From: Serpula lacrymans var. lacrymans S7.9
Lineage: Eukaryota > Basidiomycota > Agaricomycetes > Boletales > Serpulaceae
Reading direction: 5' to 3'
Length of the DNA: 64,000 nt
Assembly: GCF_000218685.1 (NCBI RefSeq)
Contig: NW_006763303.1
Coordinates: 434,001 to 498,000, forward strand
Below, one piece after another: positions 1 to 11,673 of the stretch (positions within the stretch are counted from its first letter, which is position 1; the number at the start of each line of letters is the position of its first letter). The position numbers and the translations under genes are program-made. A model generated the notes under the pieces. That model was not told where the DNA came from. It saw only the letters and a program-made list of their open reading frames with translations, and did no database searches.

Positions 1-3000
1 CATGTGTGGTGTAGGCGGTAAAGGTCCATTTCCATCTGACTCTCCCTACCCCACCTAACCTCTCCTACAGCCGACCGTCGTCCCATCGACCCGCCTCCCA
101 TCGTACAGCTCCGCGTTATCGATCCCTCCCACCGCCGCGACCATCTTTCCCCGTCCCCACAACACGACTCATACGCCCGCTCCTTCCTCCAGAACCCGTA
201 CTACTTCATGTTTGCGTCCCTCGCAAAACCAGACGACGACGCCGAGCTCCACTGGCTCAAGGACGGAAAAACTCGCTGCACCACTGGCTCAGTCGTCTCT
301 TCTCTTTATCACCTCAAGGACACAGAGAACCAGGGCGAGGATGCTGGCTTCTTCGTCTTTCCTGATCTCAGCGTCAGGACAGAGGGCAGCTACAGACTCA
401 AACTCAGCCTCTTCGAGGTCGTCGGGTGCGTCTATCTTTGCTTTCCTTCATCCATGGCCTTATCTCTCTCCAGGAACAACGTGAGACACTGCAAGTCCAT
501 CTACTCTGCTCCCTTTTATGTATACACCGCTAAAAAGTTTCCTGGCATGGAAGGTAATGTCTCTTTTCCCCCTCCTTCTTTCCTACCTCAATCCCCGTCC
601 TTCTCATTCACTCTTTTCCTCCTTTCCTCCTTCCTCCACTATCTCACTTTTTCACCTACATCCCCCAATCTCCCAAATAAAATATATAAATAAAAACAAA
701 AAAAAATCTCACAGAATCAACCCCCCTCTCCTGCTCTCTCGCAGACCAAGGCATCAAAATCCGCATTCGCAAGGATATCAGGGTCAGGAAAAGGCCCATA
801 CATGCGCTCGAACATCCCCTTCCCATCGATGACGTTCCTTCCTCGCCCTCTTCGCTCTCCCACCACCATCATCAACAGCAACAACAGCAGGGGCACATTT
901 CGTACGCCCAAGGCCAGGGCCAGGGACACGGGACGTCCTACGACAGCACGTCCCCCTCCCTCCCGCTCTCCTCCCTCCCCTCTTCCTCCCACCACAACCA
1001 CAACGCCCACGGAAACCACAATGCCCACGGCTCTAACAAACGCGCCCGCACCGACCATTCCTCCCTCGCCGGCCTCCCCGCTTGGCCTTCCGCCCCCTCG
1101 TCCGCAGACGCGAGTCTCCCAGCGGCGAGCGCGCAGGGGGGTGTCCCTCTCCCCCTCCCTTCGCTTCCTCTTCCCTCTCTACCACTCTCGACGCTCCCGA
1201 CGCCGTTGGCGATATCGGGGTCGGGGGTGGGTGTGGGTGTGCCGTTATCGATTGGGTTGTCTGGAGCAGTGGGCGCGCAGGGGGGAGCGGGGTTTAGTAT
1301 ACCCCCACCGCCGAATGCTCAGGGGGTGGGGACGGTGGTGTTATCCCCACAGCAGACGAGGGCGTCTCCACCGCACGGCCAAGGACAATCTCAACCGCAA
1401 GGGGGAGGGGGTGTGATTCCCCCGCCGCCTGGGGCTGTTTTCGAAGGAGGAGGTGGAGGTGCGGGAGGAGGAAGGGGAGGGTATTATGATGCGCGGCCAC
1501 CGTTACACCACTCGCAATCGCAGACGCAGTCGCACTCTCAACCTCAATCTCAATCGCAGGCGCAGGCACAGGCACAGTACGACCCGCCACCACCGCAGTC
1601 ATCGTCGCAGTCACAATTGCCGCCGTTGCAGACCTCTGTGGGTGCAGGGCCTGGACAGGGGCAGGGAGGAGGGGGACAAGGGTATGGGAGGTACGATGTG
1701 TATGCGCCGCCAGGGCAAGGACAGGGAGGGGGGCAGGGGCAGGGAGGACAGGGGGGTGGAGGAGGACAAAGTCAATACAGTCCTGGGGGATACTACGATT
1801 CTCCGCAACATCAACATTCGCAAGCGCAAGGACATCATCAACAACAACAGCAGGGGTATGGTCAACAACAACAACAGGGACAGGGACAGGGACAGGGACA
1901 GGGGTACGCTCCGCCTGCGCAACATCCACATCAGCAACAACAGCAGTACGCGACTCCCCCACACCAACACCAGCACGCGCAACACCAAGCGCAACACCAA
2001 GCTCAGCACCCGCACCCACACCCACAGCAGGTTCAGCACCAGCACCACCAACAACCACAGCATCACTCGCCATGGGGGCCTGCGCCCACTCATCCTCATG
2101 CGTCTTCGAATGATAGTAGCAGCCATAACCATAGCGGGTCGGGTGCGGGTGCGGCTGTGGGAGGGGTTGCGGGTGCGAGTGTGGGTGTGGGTACGACGGG
2201 TGGGGGGCAGCATAGAGCGTCTGGGCCTGTTCCGTCTGTGTCTGGCTCTGCGGGCGGGTCGCAGGGACAGGGTTCGCAGGGATCGGGGTATGAGCCGTAT
2301 GGGTATGCGCACCCATCGCACCCATCGCACCCATCTCACCCATCTCATCCGTCTCATCCATCACACGCGTCTCACGCGTCCCACGCACCCCACCCATCGT
2401 TACCACACGCACATTCGAGTGGGAGCTCTTCTGGGTCTAGCTCGGCTGCTGGTGGCGGGTATGAAGGCGGCGGAGCGAGCGGCACGGGGAGTGCAGGTGG
2501 AGGGGGGTATTATCGGTCCGCGTCTCCTGGTCCTGGTCCTAATCCTGGTATCTTGGGCGGTAGTGGCAGTAGTGGGGGAAGGTATGTTAGTTCGACTGTG
2601 AATGCGGCTGCGGCTGCGACTGCGGCTACGGGCGCAGGTGCGGGCGGGCGATACGCTGTTTCGGGGGTTTCGGGTCCTGGTGTGAGCGCGACGCATGGGC
2701 AGTCTCAACACCCACACCCTCACCAGCATCCACATCATCACCAGCAGGGACAAGGACAGGGACAGGGACAGGGGTACGCGCATCAGGGTGGTGGTGGTGC
2801 TCAGGGTTCGCAATATGGCTATACCTCTGAATCGTTACCACCGCCGCCGCCTCCCCCGACGCAGGGTCAGGGTCAGGGTCAGTCGTATGTCTCGCACCAT
2901 GGACAGCAGGGGCAGGGGTATGGGCAGGGCGGGGGCGGGCAGGCTCAGCCGCATGCGCAACAGCAGCAGCAGCAACCGTCTTATTATCAGCACGCTCAAC

Positions 3001-3677
3001 ATTCCCAGCCTCCTCACGCGCACGCTCAGCATCACGTTCACCAACACCCACACGCTCAGCAGCAGCAGCAACATCCTTCTCAGCACGGTCAGCAACAACA
3101 TCCTCAACACCCTTCTCAGCATCATATTCACCAACAGCAGCAACAGCAACAGCAACAGCATGCTCAGCAACACCATCAGTCTCACCAGTCTCATCACCAC
3201 CAACAACATCAACCACAACAACACCAGCAGCAGCAGCAGCAGCAACCATCTGATCTGATCCACCTGGCACCCCTCCGGCGCGGTGCCGGCTCGCCTGGGA
3301 GCTCGGGGAGTAGCGTGGGGAGTATTGGGGGAGGCGGGGTGGGTCCTGGTATTAATATCGGCGGTGGAGGAGGGGGAGGGGGAGCGTACTCGATGATTCA
3401 GCTCCCCAGGGCTTCGTTTGTGGGCGAGAGAGAGCGGGGGAGGGGGCCTGGGATTAGCGGTGTTGGCGTTGGCGTTGGAGGGATGGGCGGGCCTGGGATC
3501 GGTATTGGCGGACCTGGCATTGTTGGACCTGGCATTGGTGGACCTGGGATTCCAGTCGGGGTGGGGATGAGCGGGATGGGTGTTGGAGGGATGGGTGGGC
3601 TTGGAGGTGTGGGTGGTGTAGGGATGGGGAAGAAGAATCCGTTGAGTATTGGGAGTATTATTTCTGACGATGTGTGA
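1..3677 (+). CDS. Velvet-family transcriptional regulator with giant low-complexity tail (5' partial)
   Basis: Exons read as <1..23, 71..425, 474..553, 715..3677, with all junctions in frame; about 1139 residues are visible. The first exon ends in MCGVGGK and joins to ADRRPIDPPPIVQLRV, the hallmark of the velvet domain. NPYYFMFASL, TGSVVSSLYHLKD, FFVFPDLSVRTEG and AKKFPGMEESTPLS follow, and the domain closes with ADQGIKIRIRKDIRVRKR. Velvet proteins (VeA, VelB, VosA) are nuclear DNA-binding regulators of development and secondary metabolism. DLSVRTEG and QGIKI..RKD recall VelB, while SVVSSLYHLKDT recalls VosA, so I leave the subgroup open. After the domain comes a tail of almost 1000 residues rich in Gln, His, Gly, Ser and Pro, followed by a short ordered-looking end, KKNPLSIGSIISDD. 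The true start lies left of the window. Family assignment is firm; the exon joins are inferred. Confidence 0.9.
2310..2396 (+). repeat. In-frame His-Pro/Ser repeat tract in the velvet tail
   Basis: A run of near-identical 9-base units (cac-cca-tcg and variants) encodes repeated His-Pro-Ser, then His-Ala-Ser. Codon variation between units shows it has drifted as coding sequence. It is one of several simple repeats inside the long last exon. Confidence 0.85.
3130..3250 (+). repeat. CAG/CAA polyglutamine-histidine tract
   Basis: Interrupted CAG/CAA runs encode clusters of Gln broken by His (QQQQQQQQQ-H-AQQ and similar) just before the last Gly-rich part of the velvet tail. Such tracts are prone to length change and are usually disordered. 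Confidence 0.85.
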
Positions 3678-5411
3678 ATGTGGACGCGGTGGAAGCGTAG
3701 TATGTATGAGGTATAAGGATGGAGCGGGGAGGTGGTGGCCGATGAGCTAGTATCGTTGCGAGAGGGCATGGAAGAAAAGAAAAGTAAGCAGTGGACGCAG
3801 GTTTAGGGGATCGAACTGCCAATTCGCTGTTTCTGCCGTTCGACCTTTTCCCCGCCAAGTCGGTACGGGAGTCATGCCAATCCACCATATCCCGCCGCTA
3901 GCATGAGTTGGCCCTACCCGGTGCGCTGTTGCGAGACTACGAGGGGGGGCTAGAGTTGGTGCTCCGTCGCACGTCGTTAGAAGCGTTGAAGGTTGCTTTA
4001 CCATCCGAACATTCTACCTTTTTATTTCTTTTCCTTTTTTTTTTTTACCCTTTCTGATCCAGGTTCCTTATTTTCGCGTTTCTTTTTCATTCGCTTTCAT
4101 TCGCCCCTCCCTTTCATCTCTCATCTCACCGCTTCTTTCGCCGTGTTACCTCTCGCCTTTTGTTCATATCACAACCTTTCGTTCTTACCACATTACCCCG
4201 TCCGAAATCAGTTTTTTTTGTTCTGCTTTGTGTCGATATCCAGATTATTACCCCCTCCTGTCTCCTGTTTTCTCGTTCACGCATCTTGTCATCAACCGTT
4301 GTGTCGTCTTTGTGTGTGTTTTTAGTCTAGGGTAATGACCAACCCCTCTGTCCATCATGTCTGCTTTTTCTCTCTCTGTTGCTGTTTTTTTTCTTTCTCT
4401 CCTTTCCTATCCTCTCCTTTTCTTTGGATTTGGATTTGAAAACCAAACAAACAAAAAAAGTGCTCAGCTCTTTGTGCTCATTATAATGTATATTTGATTT
4501 CTCTGATCATGGATTCTTTCGTGGAATAAGCTCTTAGAGTTGTACGTATACATTGGCAGCAGCTTCCCAGTTCTCATGTGACTGGTCCAAGTGATCGTGC
4601 GCCGCGCATCATGTCATCTGATAGTCCAGAACAGAAAGAGCTGGAACCTTTGGTGGATGCGTTTTACTCGTTATAGAAGGATCAACCCTAGGTGTTCCAC
4701 TCGGTTGGAACCCTCGCCGTTCTCTCGGGCCTCTCGAGATTCTGATTCTCTCCCCGAAGCCTTCAAATCTATTGGAGAGAAGACAATGAGGGCAGGGTCT
4801 ATCAGTACCCAGATACGTTATCACAGATCGGACTACTTTTATCTGTCTCTTAAACGCGAGTGACCGTGAAGGCGTCATTTTCAGTTTTGGTCGACCTCGA
4901 GGCAGGGTAGAACTGCGCATGGCAACTTGAGGTTTTAGATGAAATGTAGAGCTGTTGTTTGGCGTTTCGAGCACGGTGCTGTATAACTAGCGGGTTTGGA
5001 TAATATTCGTAAGTACGTTATCGGAGGGTATTCAGGGGCTATTTTTATAAATTTGGATCCATTAAGTGGATGAGTGTCGTGGCGACATTGCAAAAGGCTG
5101 TCATTTTTAACCGTGCTGACCAGCATGCTGCTTGACACGAAATCGACAGACTCTACGGAAAATATAAAATGGTATGAAAGAGAAAATAAAGCGGCTATAT
5201 AGAGCTATGCAGGAGTGGAGAGAAGGAGAGAAAAATGTAAATGGCTGAAACTATTGGAGAACTTTCTGGTGCGTCCTGAGAAAATCGTTTTCGATCAGTA
5301 GCCACCTAGATCACACAAGCTACCGACCCCAAGCCCCTACTCATCCAGGTGAACAACACTCAAACAGTGACGGACTTAAGAATATGACTCACATGGCCAC
5401 TTTCCACATCA
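3678..5411. other. Intergenic region, no gene seen
   Basis: The region lies between the velvet stop and the 3' end of HET1, so both flanking genes end here. About 4010-4440 is strongly pyrimidine-rich on the + strand with runs of T. Short open frames have no family resemblance. A GTTCGATCC-like string on the minus strand near 3810 lacks tRNA stems. Confidence 0.6.
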
Positions 5412-7720
5412 TCATTTCACGTATACCGTCTGGATAGACGTCTCGAAGTTGTTTCCCCAGCAGCTTCGCACATGAACAATACCCTGCGTGGCAACCTTTC
5501 TGTATTGGGTCATATCAGCACGCAGCAGGCGCAAGACCAACGCCTGGTGGTGGTTATCCTGTTTCGGTCCCAGTTCGTTGAGGATATTAAAGCCAGCGTA
5601 CTCCTTGAAATCCAGGATAGCGAGCATGAGCGTCATCGGCGAGAGCACTCTTAGCGTCTCCGCCGTCTCGACAAGAACATCCCGCAAGCCAGGTACGTCT
5701 AGCTTGTAGACGTGCACACCGTTCTTCGTCTCCAGCAGCTCCACCTCGCGCACCTCGAGCATAGGCAATTCCAGGCGTAGCCCCCTCTGTGTCAGCTCGA
5801 ATGACGTTCGTGAACTGAGACTGGTGAGCTTGCGCTCGTGCAATGCTTGGAGCACCGAGGGAGACAGAGAAAAAACCGAGCCATATTGGACTTTCAAGTC
5901 TCGACGCACACGAGACTGTATCTCTGTAGTGCATCGCTCAAGATTGGGATCAAGCTCCTTTAGCGCCATGTTAATTCGCCGGATGGCCTCATCGATGGCT
6001 GGGTCGAAGGCTGCTTCGATATGGAAGAGAACATGTCTGCGGAGGTGTTCATCATCATCTGCATCAAAACCTACTTCCAAGTCTGATAATAGTGCTGACC
6101 CCAAACCCAAGACAGCCGCCGTGTTTCTGGCCAAGTCCCGACAGCAAAACCTAATCATACCATCATTCGGCTGACTGCTCGACAAAACAAATGTAGTATA
6201 CAGGTCGCCTCCAACGTCCCAGAACTCTGAATGTGAGGATTGCGGTAAGGAGCCTTCAGGCGTAAGATAAGTTATATACTGGAAGTTGCCGGAAATATCG
6301 TTGAATGTTGCCTCAGTGGCTGAGATGTCGGAATATCCATCTTTCGTTTCCTCGAAATTTAAGAACCAAGGAGGATCGTCACGAGAAAGGACATTGTCCA
6401 CTTCGTTACTCCCGGAGAATTTGTGACTAAAGGGCTCATATACAGTAGCTACCGCACCATCATAAATTAGACTGACCTTCCGGGCAAGCCATGCCTCATA
6501 ATCAAGTGTTGATCCCCACTAACTTCTACCGCCACCGTACCCGGCGTAGCAAAGGCCATCCTAAAGAGCTTGTCTCGGCTGAGATAATGAGCATTGATCT
6601 CACGGTCGCGATGGAAGATAATAGAGATACGATCCATATATTGGAGTCGGGTCCATGAACTGCCATTGACCCAGGTGACAACAACTCGGGCAGAGCTGTA
6701 AACAATTTCCGTCGCAATATCAGCAGCGATACCCATCAGGATATCAGATATTGAGCTGGTAATCTCAATAGGAATGAAGCATTCTGGGCCCGCAGCTAAT
6801 GCGCTGTTGTATTTGGAAGACTGGCCATTCCATAGAAGTAATCCCCAGTCGAGGCTGTTCCTGGTAATTTCCACTTGCAATCTAAAAAACGCCCTCTCGC
6901 CCTCTCCATAAGAAACTGTCAAGCTGACATCGAGAATTCCAATCAGACAATATGCCTTGTCCTCTACGCGGGTTGTGTTCCTTTTTGATGCCCATGTCAT
7001 TTTCTCGCGTATTCTATCTGCCTGAGGTTCAAAACTACGTAGGTCATTCACTGGAATTCCAGTAACATGCCTAATGGTTTGTAAGATGTCGTCGTCATCT
7101 TTGTCGTTGAGGAGGGTGGTAAGAAGTGTCCAGTCTTTCATGAAGAACTTCATACGCTTGGGAGCTAGAAGTTCCTGGAGTGTCCAGCCCCTGGAAAACC
7201 ACACGCTTTCTTGCCAATAATTAGGATTCTCCACATCTCCTAGATACACGATGCATGCCTTGGCATTCCGGTACCAGGAGAACATGGAGCGAATAGACTC
7301 TTCGAGGTCTGCGCTGCTGTGTCCATCGATGCAGCAAGTATCCGCCCAAGCCCATTCGCAACCAAAGCCATGAAAAGCCTCCCTGCAAAACCTCCGCAAC
7401 TTTATATATCCTGAACTTCTGCTTGAATTGCGTATCTTATTTTTCTGGATGTCTTCAAAAGACACTTCTCCTGTGCTGAACCATCGGTGGGATAAGATAG
7501 CGTACGCGAGCTTCGTTTTGATCTTTGCCAATATGATCTCGTCATCCACTTTTTGTGCGCCTTTGTATGATGTCGCCACCTCCGTGATCCACTGGGAAAG
7601 ATACTGCTTCATGGTTTTTCTGTGCACGAGTTTCATGTCTGGTAAGTGTAGAAGGTATATTGGGATGTGGTTATGCACGTATTCATCGACCATATGACGG
7701 ATATTCTCTGGGGGATTCAT
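5412..7720 (-). CDS. HET-domain protein, copy 1 (heterokaryon-incompatibility type)
   Basis: Exons 7720..6477 and 6426..5412 joined by a 50-base intron (donor GTCAGT, acceptor TTTAG) give 752 residues. The N-terminal half carries the HET signature: YAILSHRW (about residue 73), then WADTCCIDGHSSADLEESI, FSWYRNAKACIVYLGDV and WFSRGWTLQELLAPK. A conserved segment DKAYCLIGILDVSLTVSYGEGERAF follows, as is common after HET domains in mushrooms. The C-terminal half (FELTQRGLRLELPMLEV, GFNILNELGPK) has no function known to me but is conserved in copy 2. HET proteins act in non-self recognition and incompatibility in ascomycetes; the role in mushrooms is inference. The start is supported by the matching N-terminus of copy 2. 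It is followed on the same strand upstream by BTB1. Confidence 0.88.
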
Positions 7721-8141
7721 GGTGGTGAGGACACTTGAAAATGGTAGATAGTTTTAAGAGCAACGATGCTCGAAAGGATACCAAAATGAGGCTACCACGA
7801 GGCGTCGGGACTTCCTCCAAGGCGCCCAAATTTGAGTCGTATTATCCATACAAAGGATGGTAGGAATAGCACAGGAAAGTCGGCCGCAGCTTCCAACAGC
7901 TTAATTATGCACTAGGTTAATCTCAATAACTACACAAGCAGGCTTTTGCATACGAACAAAGCTTGAAGTATCCAACTTGAAAGTCGGTGGCGAAGCAGCT
8001 AACGCTAAGATGGCACGAGAACCAGCCAGATCGACACTTTTGTTAAGGACAACTGAATTGTAATTAAGCACTGTGCGCATAAGTACCAGTAAAAGTACGA
8101 CGGCTCACATAATTACTAATGTAACATGCGCAATGTACTCG
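7721..8141. other. Intergenic gap between HET1 and BTB1
   Basis: This is about 420 bases holding the HET1 promoter side and the BTB1 3' side. I see no open frame of interest and no clear element. Confidence 0.6.
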
Positions 8142-9703
8142 TCAATTCTTTTTTTTGTTTTTCTTTCCAGACGACAGTACTGAGTCGAACCTGAAAGCGG
8201 AGACAGCTTCGGCCTTTGGGACTTCTATCTCTGCGACGTCAGGGAACGAAAATTTAACCGGAGACGGCGACACATCAACCAAAGGGTTTGTCACGGGCTC
8301 AGTGGCCACTTCCTCCTCGATGGTGAGAGCGTCGGGATAGTGCAACATCAATAATTTTTGATGAAGCTTGACGATCAGCTCGGCACCGTGAGGTACTCCT
8401 CCTCCTGCAACCCGCCTTGCAAGGCTCGGGAGCTGATTCGATACAGGTTTCGACGCGATGTGCTTGTAGAGGACATCGATTTCCATCTTTAGCACCTCGG
8501 GGTATCTATGTTGATGCGACATGATATGAAGCGTGCTTTTATGAGATATGAACTCACTTTGATGTGAGGCTTGAGCCTATTTCCTGAATGATATTGTGCT
8601 CTGAGAGACTGTCAGAGATCGCACTAAACGCAAGCTTCTTCAGCCGCTTAAAGCCGACCTTCGTAGCGCTATTCATGAATAACAACACCCCACCCCGCGT
8701 CAAGGGAGGAAACACTCACTTTGTTGGCCAGACGGTACATCGACTTCGGAGAACACGGTGGAGGGCCGTTTGGGTTGGCTTCTATTGCCATATCTCGTAT
8801 CGTTTTGGAGTCTGTGGCAGCCTGTGATTTGAGTGGCGACCACAATATTTGATCTGTGTAAATGTAGAAGAGCAACGCTTGCCACCTAGTCAGAATTGCC
8901 TTGCTCAGACTAGTCCCGTGCATTATTGACAAAGGTGACATACGTTCTAAAAGCCGTATCCTTCACAAAGAGGTGACGACTGTGTATATATCGCGGTGGG
9001 CACACATTTTTAACCTTTAGTTGGGTAGGGACAACGACAGGTCGTGGTGTCCAGGTGCCAAAACCAGCAATTGCCCCTACTTCGTCGTCGGTATCATCTT
9101 TCGCCATAGCTTGACAGTTACCGTCTTTTTCAGTCTGCCATTCAGTTTGTTTGGAATAGCTGAAGAAAGTGTAAGTTTCATGGAAACGCTGCATGCAGAA
9201 CCGCATACCATTTTCCTGGGAAAGTCATTAGAACAGATTCAGTTGGGTGATGTCTACGGTAAAGAAATTGAGCTTACCTTCAAATTTCACAGGCTGCGAC
9301 ACTGCTGAGCGGTCTAGGTCTTCCTCATCCTCATCCTCGAGATCGCTATCTGATGCATAATCATAATCATCCAGGGAAAGTCCTTCAACATAAGGGTTAC
9401 GCTCAGAAAAATCGACTACGCCGTCAGCATCCTGTTTATGGACCAGGACTAACCAGCAATACGTTCCAGATAATCGACTGATCAGTATTTGACCTCAAAA
9501 TGACAGGTATATTGCCACTCACGCTTGGTAAAATATTCTGAACCCTCAAGCAGGACGTCATTTGCGAATAACGCTCGAGGACGGATGGCTTTGTGGGACC
9601 GTACAGAGTGGGCTGTGAAAAGATGGAACTGGGTGTTGATGAGCTCTTCACCGAGAAGAGATTTTCGCAAGAGGGCGTCGACACGTTCGACTTTGGTTGT
9701 CAT
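8142..9703 (-). CDS. BTB/POZ-like protein, copy 1 (one junction out of frame)
   Basis: Exons 9703..9523, 9448..9278, 9215..8944, 8885..8720, 8658..8558 and 8505..8142 follow the same plan as the intact copy 2. Exon 1 holds TQFHLFTAHS...RPRALFANDVLLEGSEYF, exon 2 an acidic linker with YASDSDLEDEDEED, exon 3 FVKDTAFRT, exon 4 WQALLFYIYTDQI and CSPKSMYRLANK, and the rest a helical C-terminus. I read the fold as BTB/POZ, a protein-interaction domain used for dimers and cullin-3 ligases; this is pattern recognition without a search. The join of exons 2 and 3 is one base out of frame with the obvious GTAAGC donor and CCCAG acceptor. All other junctions keep frame. Either splicing differs here or the copy is broken. 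Confidence 0.7.
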
Positions 9704-10064
9704 TTCAAGTTCAAGTTCAGTATTTTTCAGTCCTGACGGTCCACTTCAAGTCCATGTTAAACAGCGTGAGAATGGACTCTTAACAGCTGAGTTAAAATAT
9801 TGCTCAGCGGCAATGATACTGCCATTAACTATAGGTGAATAGTTCAAATCAACTCCTACACATTGAAACCTCACGTCTCGCAAGATATTCAAAGTACTAG
9901 TCCAAATCTCTCCATCCATATCAGTCGTCTCAGCATACTAGTATCTAACGGGAGTTTGGAACTGTGTTTATCATGGATGCTGAACAACCTAGTGGGGGTG
10001 AAATAGCCCCACCCATAGGTAATTCTCTTAACTCACTACAACAGGCCAATAGGATCAATATATT
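9704..10064. other. Intergenic gap between BTB1 and BTB2
   Basis: About 360 bases, presumably the BTB1 promoter and BTB2 3' flank. I see no further feature in it. Confidence 0.6.
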
Positions 10065-11673
10065 TCACATGCGTGTGATATGACCAGTGACCCACTTTTT
10101 TCTTCTTCTTTCTGTTCTTCTTGCCCCCATCGGGATTTCTTCTATTCCAATAATAGCCCGACATTCTACATCCGTCGTAACGCAGACGCCTGGTACCTCA
10201 GGTGGCATCCCTATGTCAATCTCCCGCACCTCCGTCCGCTCGCCAAATGGCAAGCCATTGATTCTAGTTGCCAGAATAGATACATCCATTTCATCTGTTT
10301 TTTCTTCACTCGCAACTATGCACTTCATCGGATAGTGCTCAGTCGGTACCCTCCGATAGAGCGCAACAATGATCTCTGCTCCATGTGGTAGCTTGCCCTG
10401 CGCTATTCGCTTAGCAACCTCAGGGAGTCCATTCACGACTGGTCTCGAAGCGATGTGTTCGTATAATTTATCGGTTTGCAATTTCAACACCTCGGGGAAC
10501 CTGCGAAGATAGATGATAAAGGTGTAATTTGTTGAAAAGAGTCTTGCCCACTCACTTTGACGTGAAATCCGAGCTCAGTTCCTCGAGAATATTACTCTCT
10601 GACAGGCGCGAAGAGATAGCATCGAATGCAAGTTTCTTGAGTGGCTCCGAGGCGATCTTCAGTACCACCATCGTGAGTAGGGTGCTGTATGGTTACAAAA
10701 CAAACATTTACCTTAGTAGCAAGACGGTACATTGACTTGGGCGAACATGGTGGGGGGCCATCCGAATCTTCTACAGTCGTATCTCGTGTCTCTTTTGAGC
10801 CCGTTTGCGACTTGAGAGCCGACCACGATATCTGATCAGTGTACAGGTAGAAGAGGAGGGTTTTCCAGCTGAACAAGTCATTGGGGGTCAAATGACTGAA
10901 GGGAAGAAAAGGGAAAACGCACGTTCTGAAAGCAGTGTCCTTCACAAAGAGATGGCGGCACTGTATTAAACGAGGTGGGGACACGTCACTGGCACTGGCT
11001 GTAGGGACAACGGTGGATGGTGGTGTGGTATTGATGCTAGAAGTATATTCTCTTTGATTATCTTCTACGTTCCCAGTGAGCTGAAGACTACTATCTTCTT
11101 CAAATAGCCATTCACACATGTCCACTTCTTCCGGGGGACTAAGGAGGGAGTTGGTTTTAGGCCCTTCTCCTTGCTTAGAACGTTTATCTGAGAAAGACGG
11201 CAGAATGATGAGTCGGATATAGCGCTTTCAGCCAAATCGCTAAAATCTCACTTTCTTGAAATTCAATTTTCGAGGGTTCTGAGACCACTGGAGGCTGTGA
11301 GTCTACGTCCTCTTCATCTTCAAGATCACTATCTGATGCATAACCATATTCATCCAGTAGTAGCCCACCACTGTAAGGACAGTGCCCCGAAAACTCGATC
11401 ACAGCGTCGACAGCTTCCTTCTCCACCAGGACTACCAGAATGATGTCCTCATTCAAGGATTTCGCATAGGATACTGGTTTGGTACTCACGCTTGGTAAAA
11501 TAATCAGAACTCTCCACGAGCAAGGCATCACTTGCGAACAACACCCGAGGACGATTGGCTTTGTGTGATGAAACGGAGCAGGTTGTGAAGAGATGGAACT
11601 GGGTGTTGGTGAGCGGTTCGCCGAGAAGAGATATTCTCAAGAGATTGTCAATGCGTGCTTTCTTTGCCGACAT
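10065..11673 (-). CDS. BTB/POZ-like protein, copy 2
   Basis: Exons 11673..11490, 11431..11252, 11187..10923, 10868..10712, 10656..10556 and 10500..10065 are all in frame and give 440 residues. The first part reads SLLGEPLTNTQFHLFTT and RPRVLFASDALLVESSDYF, then the linker YGYASDSDLEDEEDVD, then CRHLFVKDTAFRT, WKTLLFYLYTDQI, and GPPPCSPKSMYRLATK. The C-terminus contains KLYEHIASRPVVNGLPEVAKR and ends in a basic tail. An upstream in-frame ATG at 11724 exists; I chose 11673 because MSAKKARIDNLL aligns with the other copies. The SPKSMYRLA..K...L..LA motif is typical of many mushroom BTB proteins. The function is unknown; protein interaction is inferred from the fold. Confidence 0.78.

Noticed and set aside
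1294..3263. Long open frames on the minus strand and in other + frames across the velvet tail
   Set aside because: They are by-products of simple-repeat codons; compositions are repetitive (poly-Leu, Arg-rich) with no family motif, while the velvet frame is continuous from the conserved domain.
3797..3890. Possible tRNA on the minus strand near a GTTCGATCC string
   Set aside because: The would-be T stem does not pair and no acceptor or anticodon arm can be drawn.
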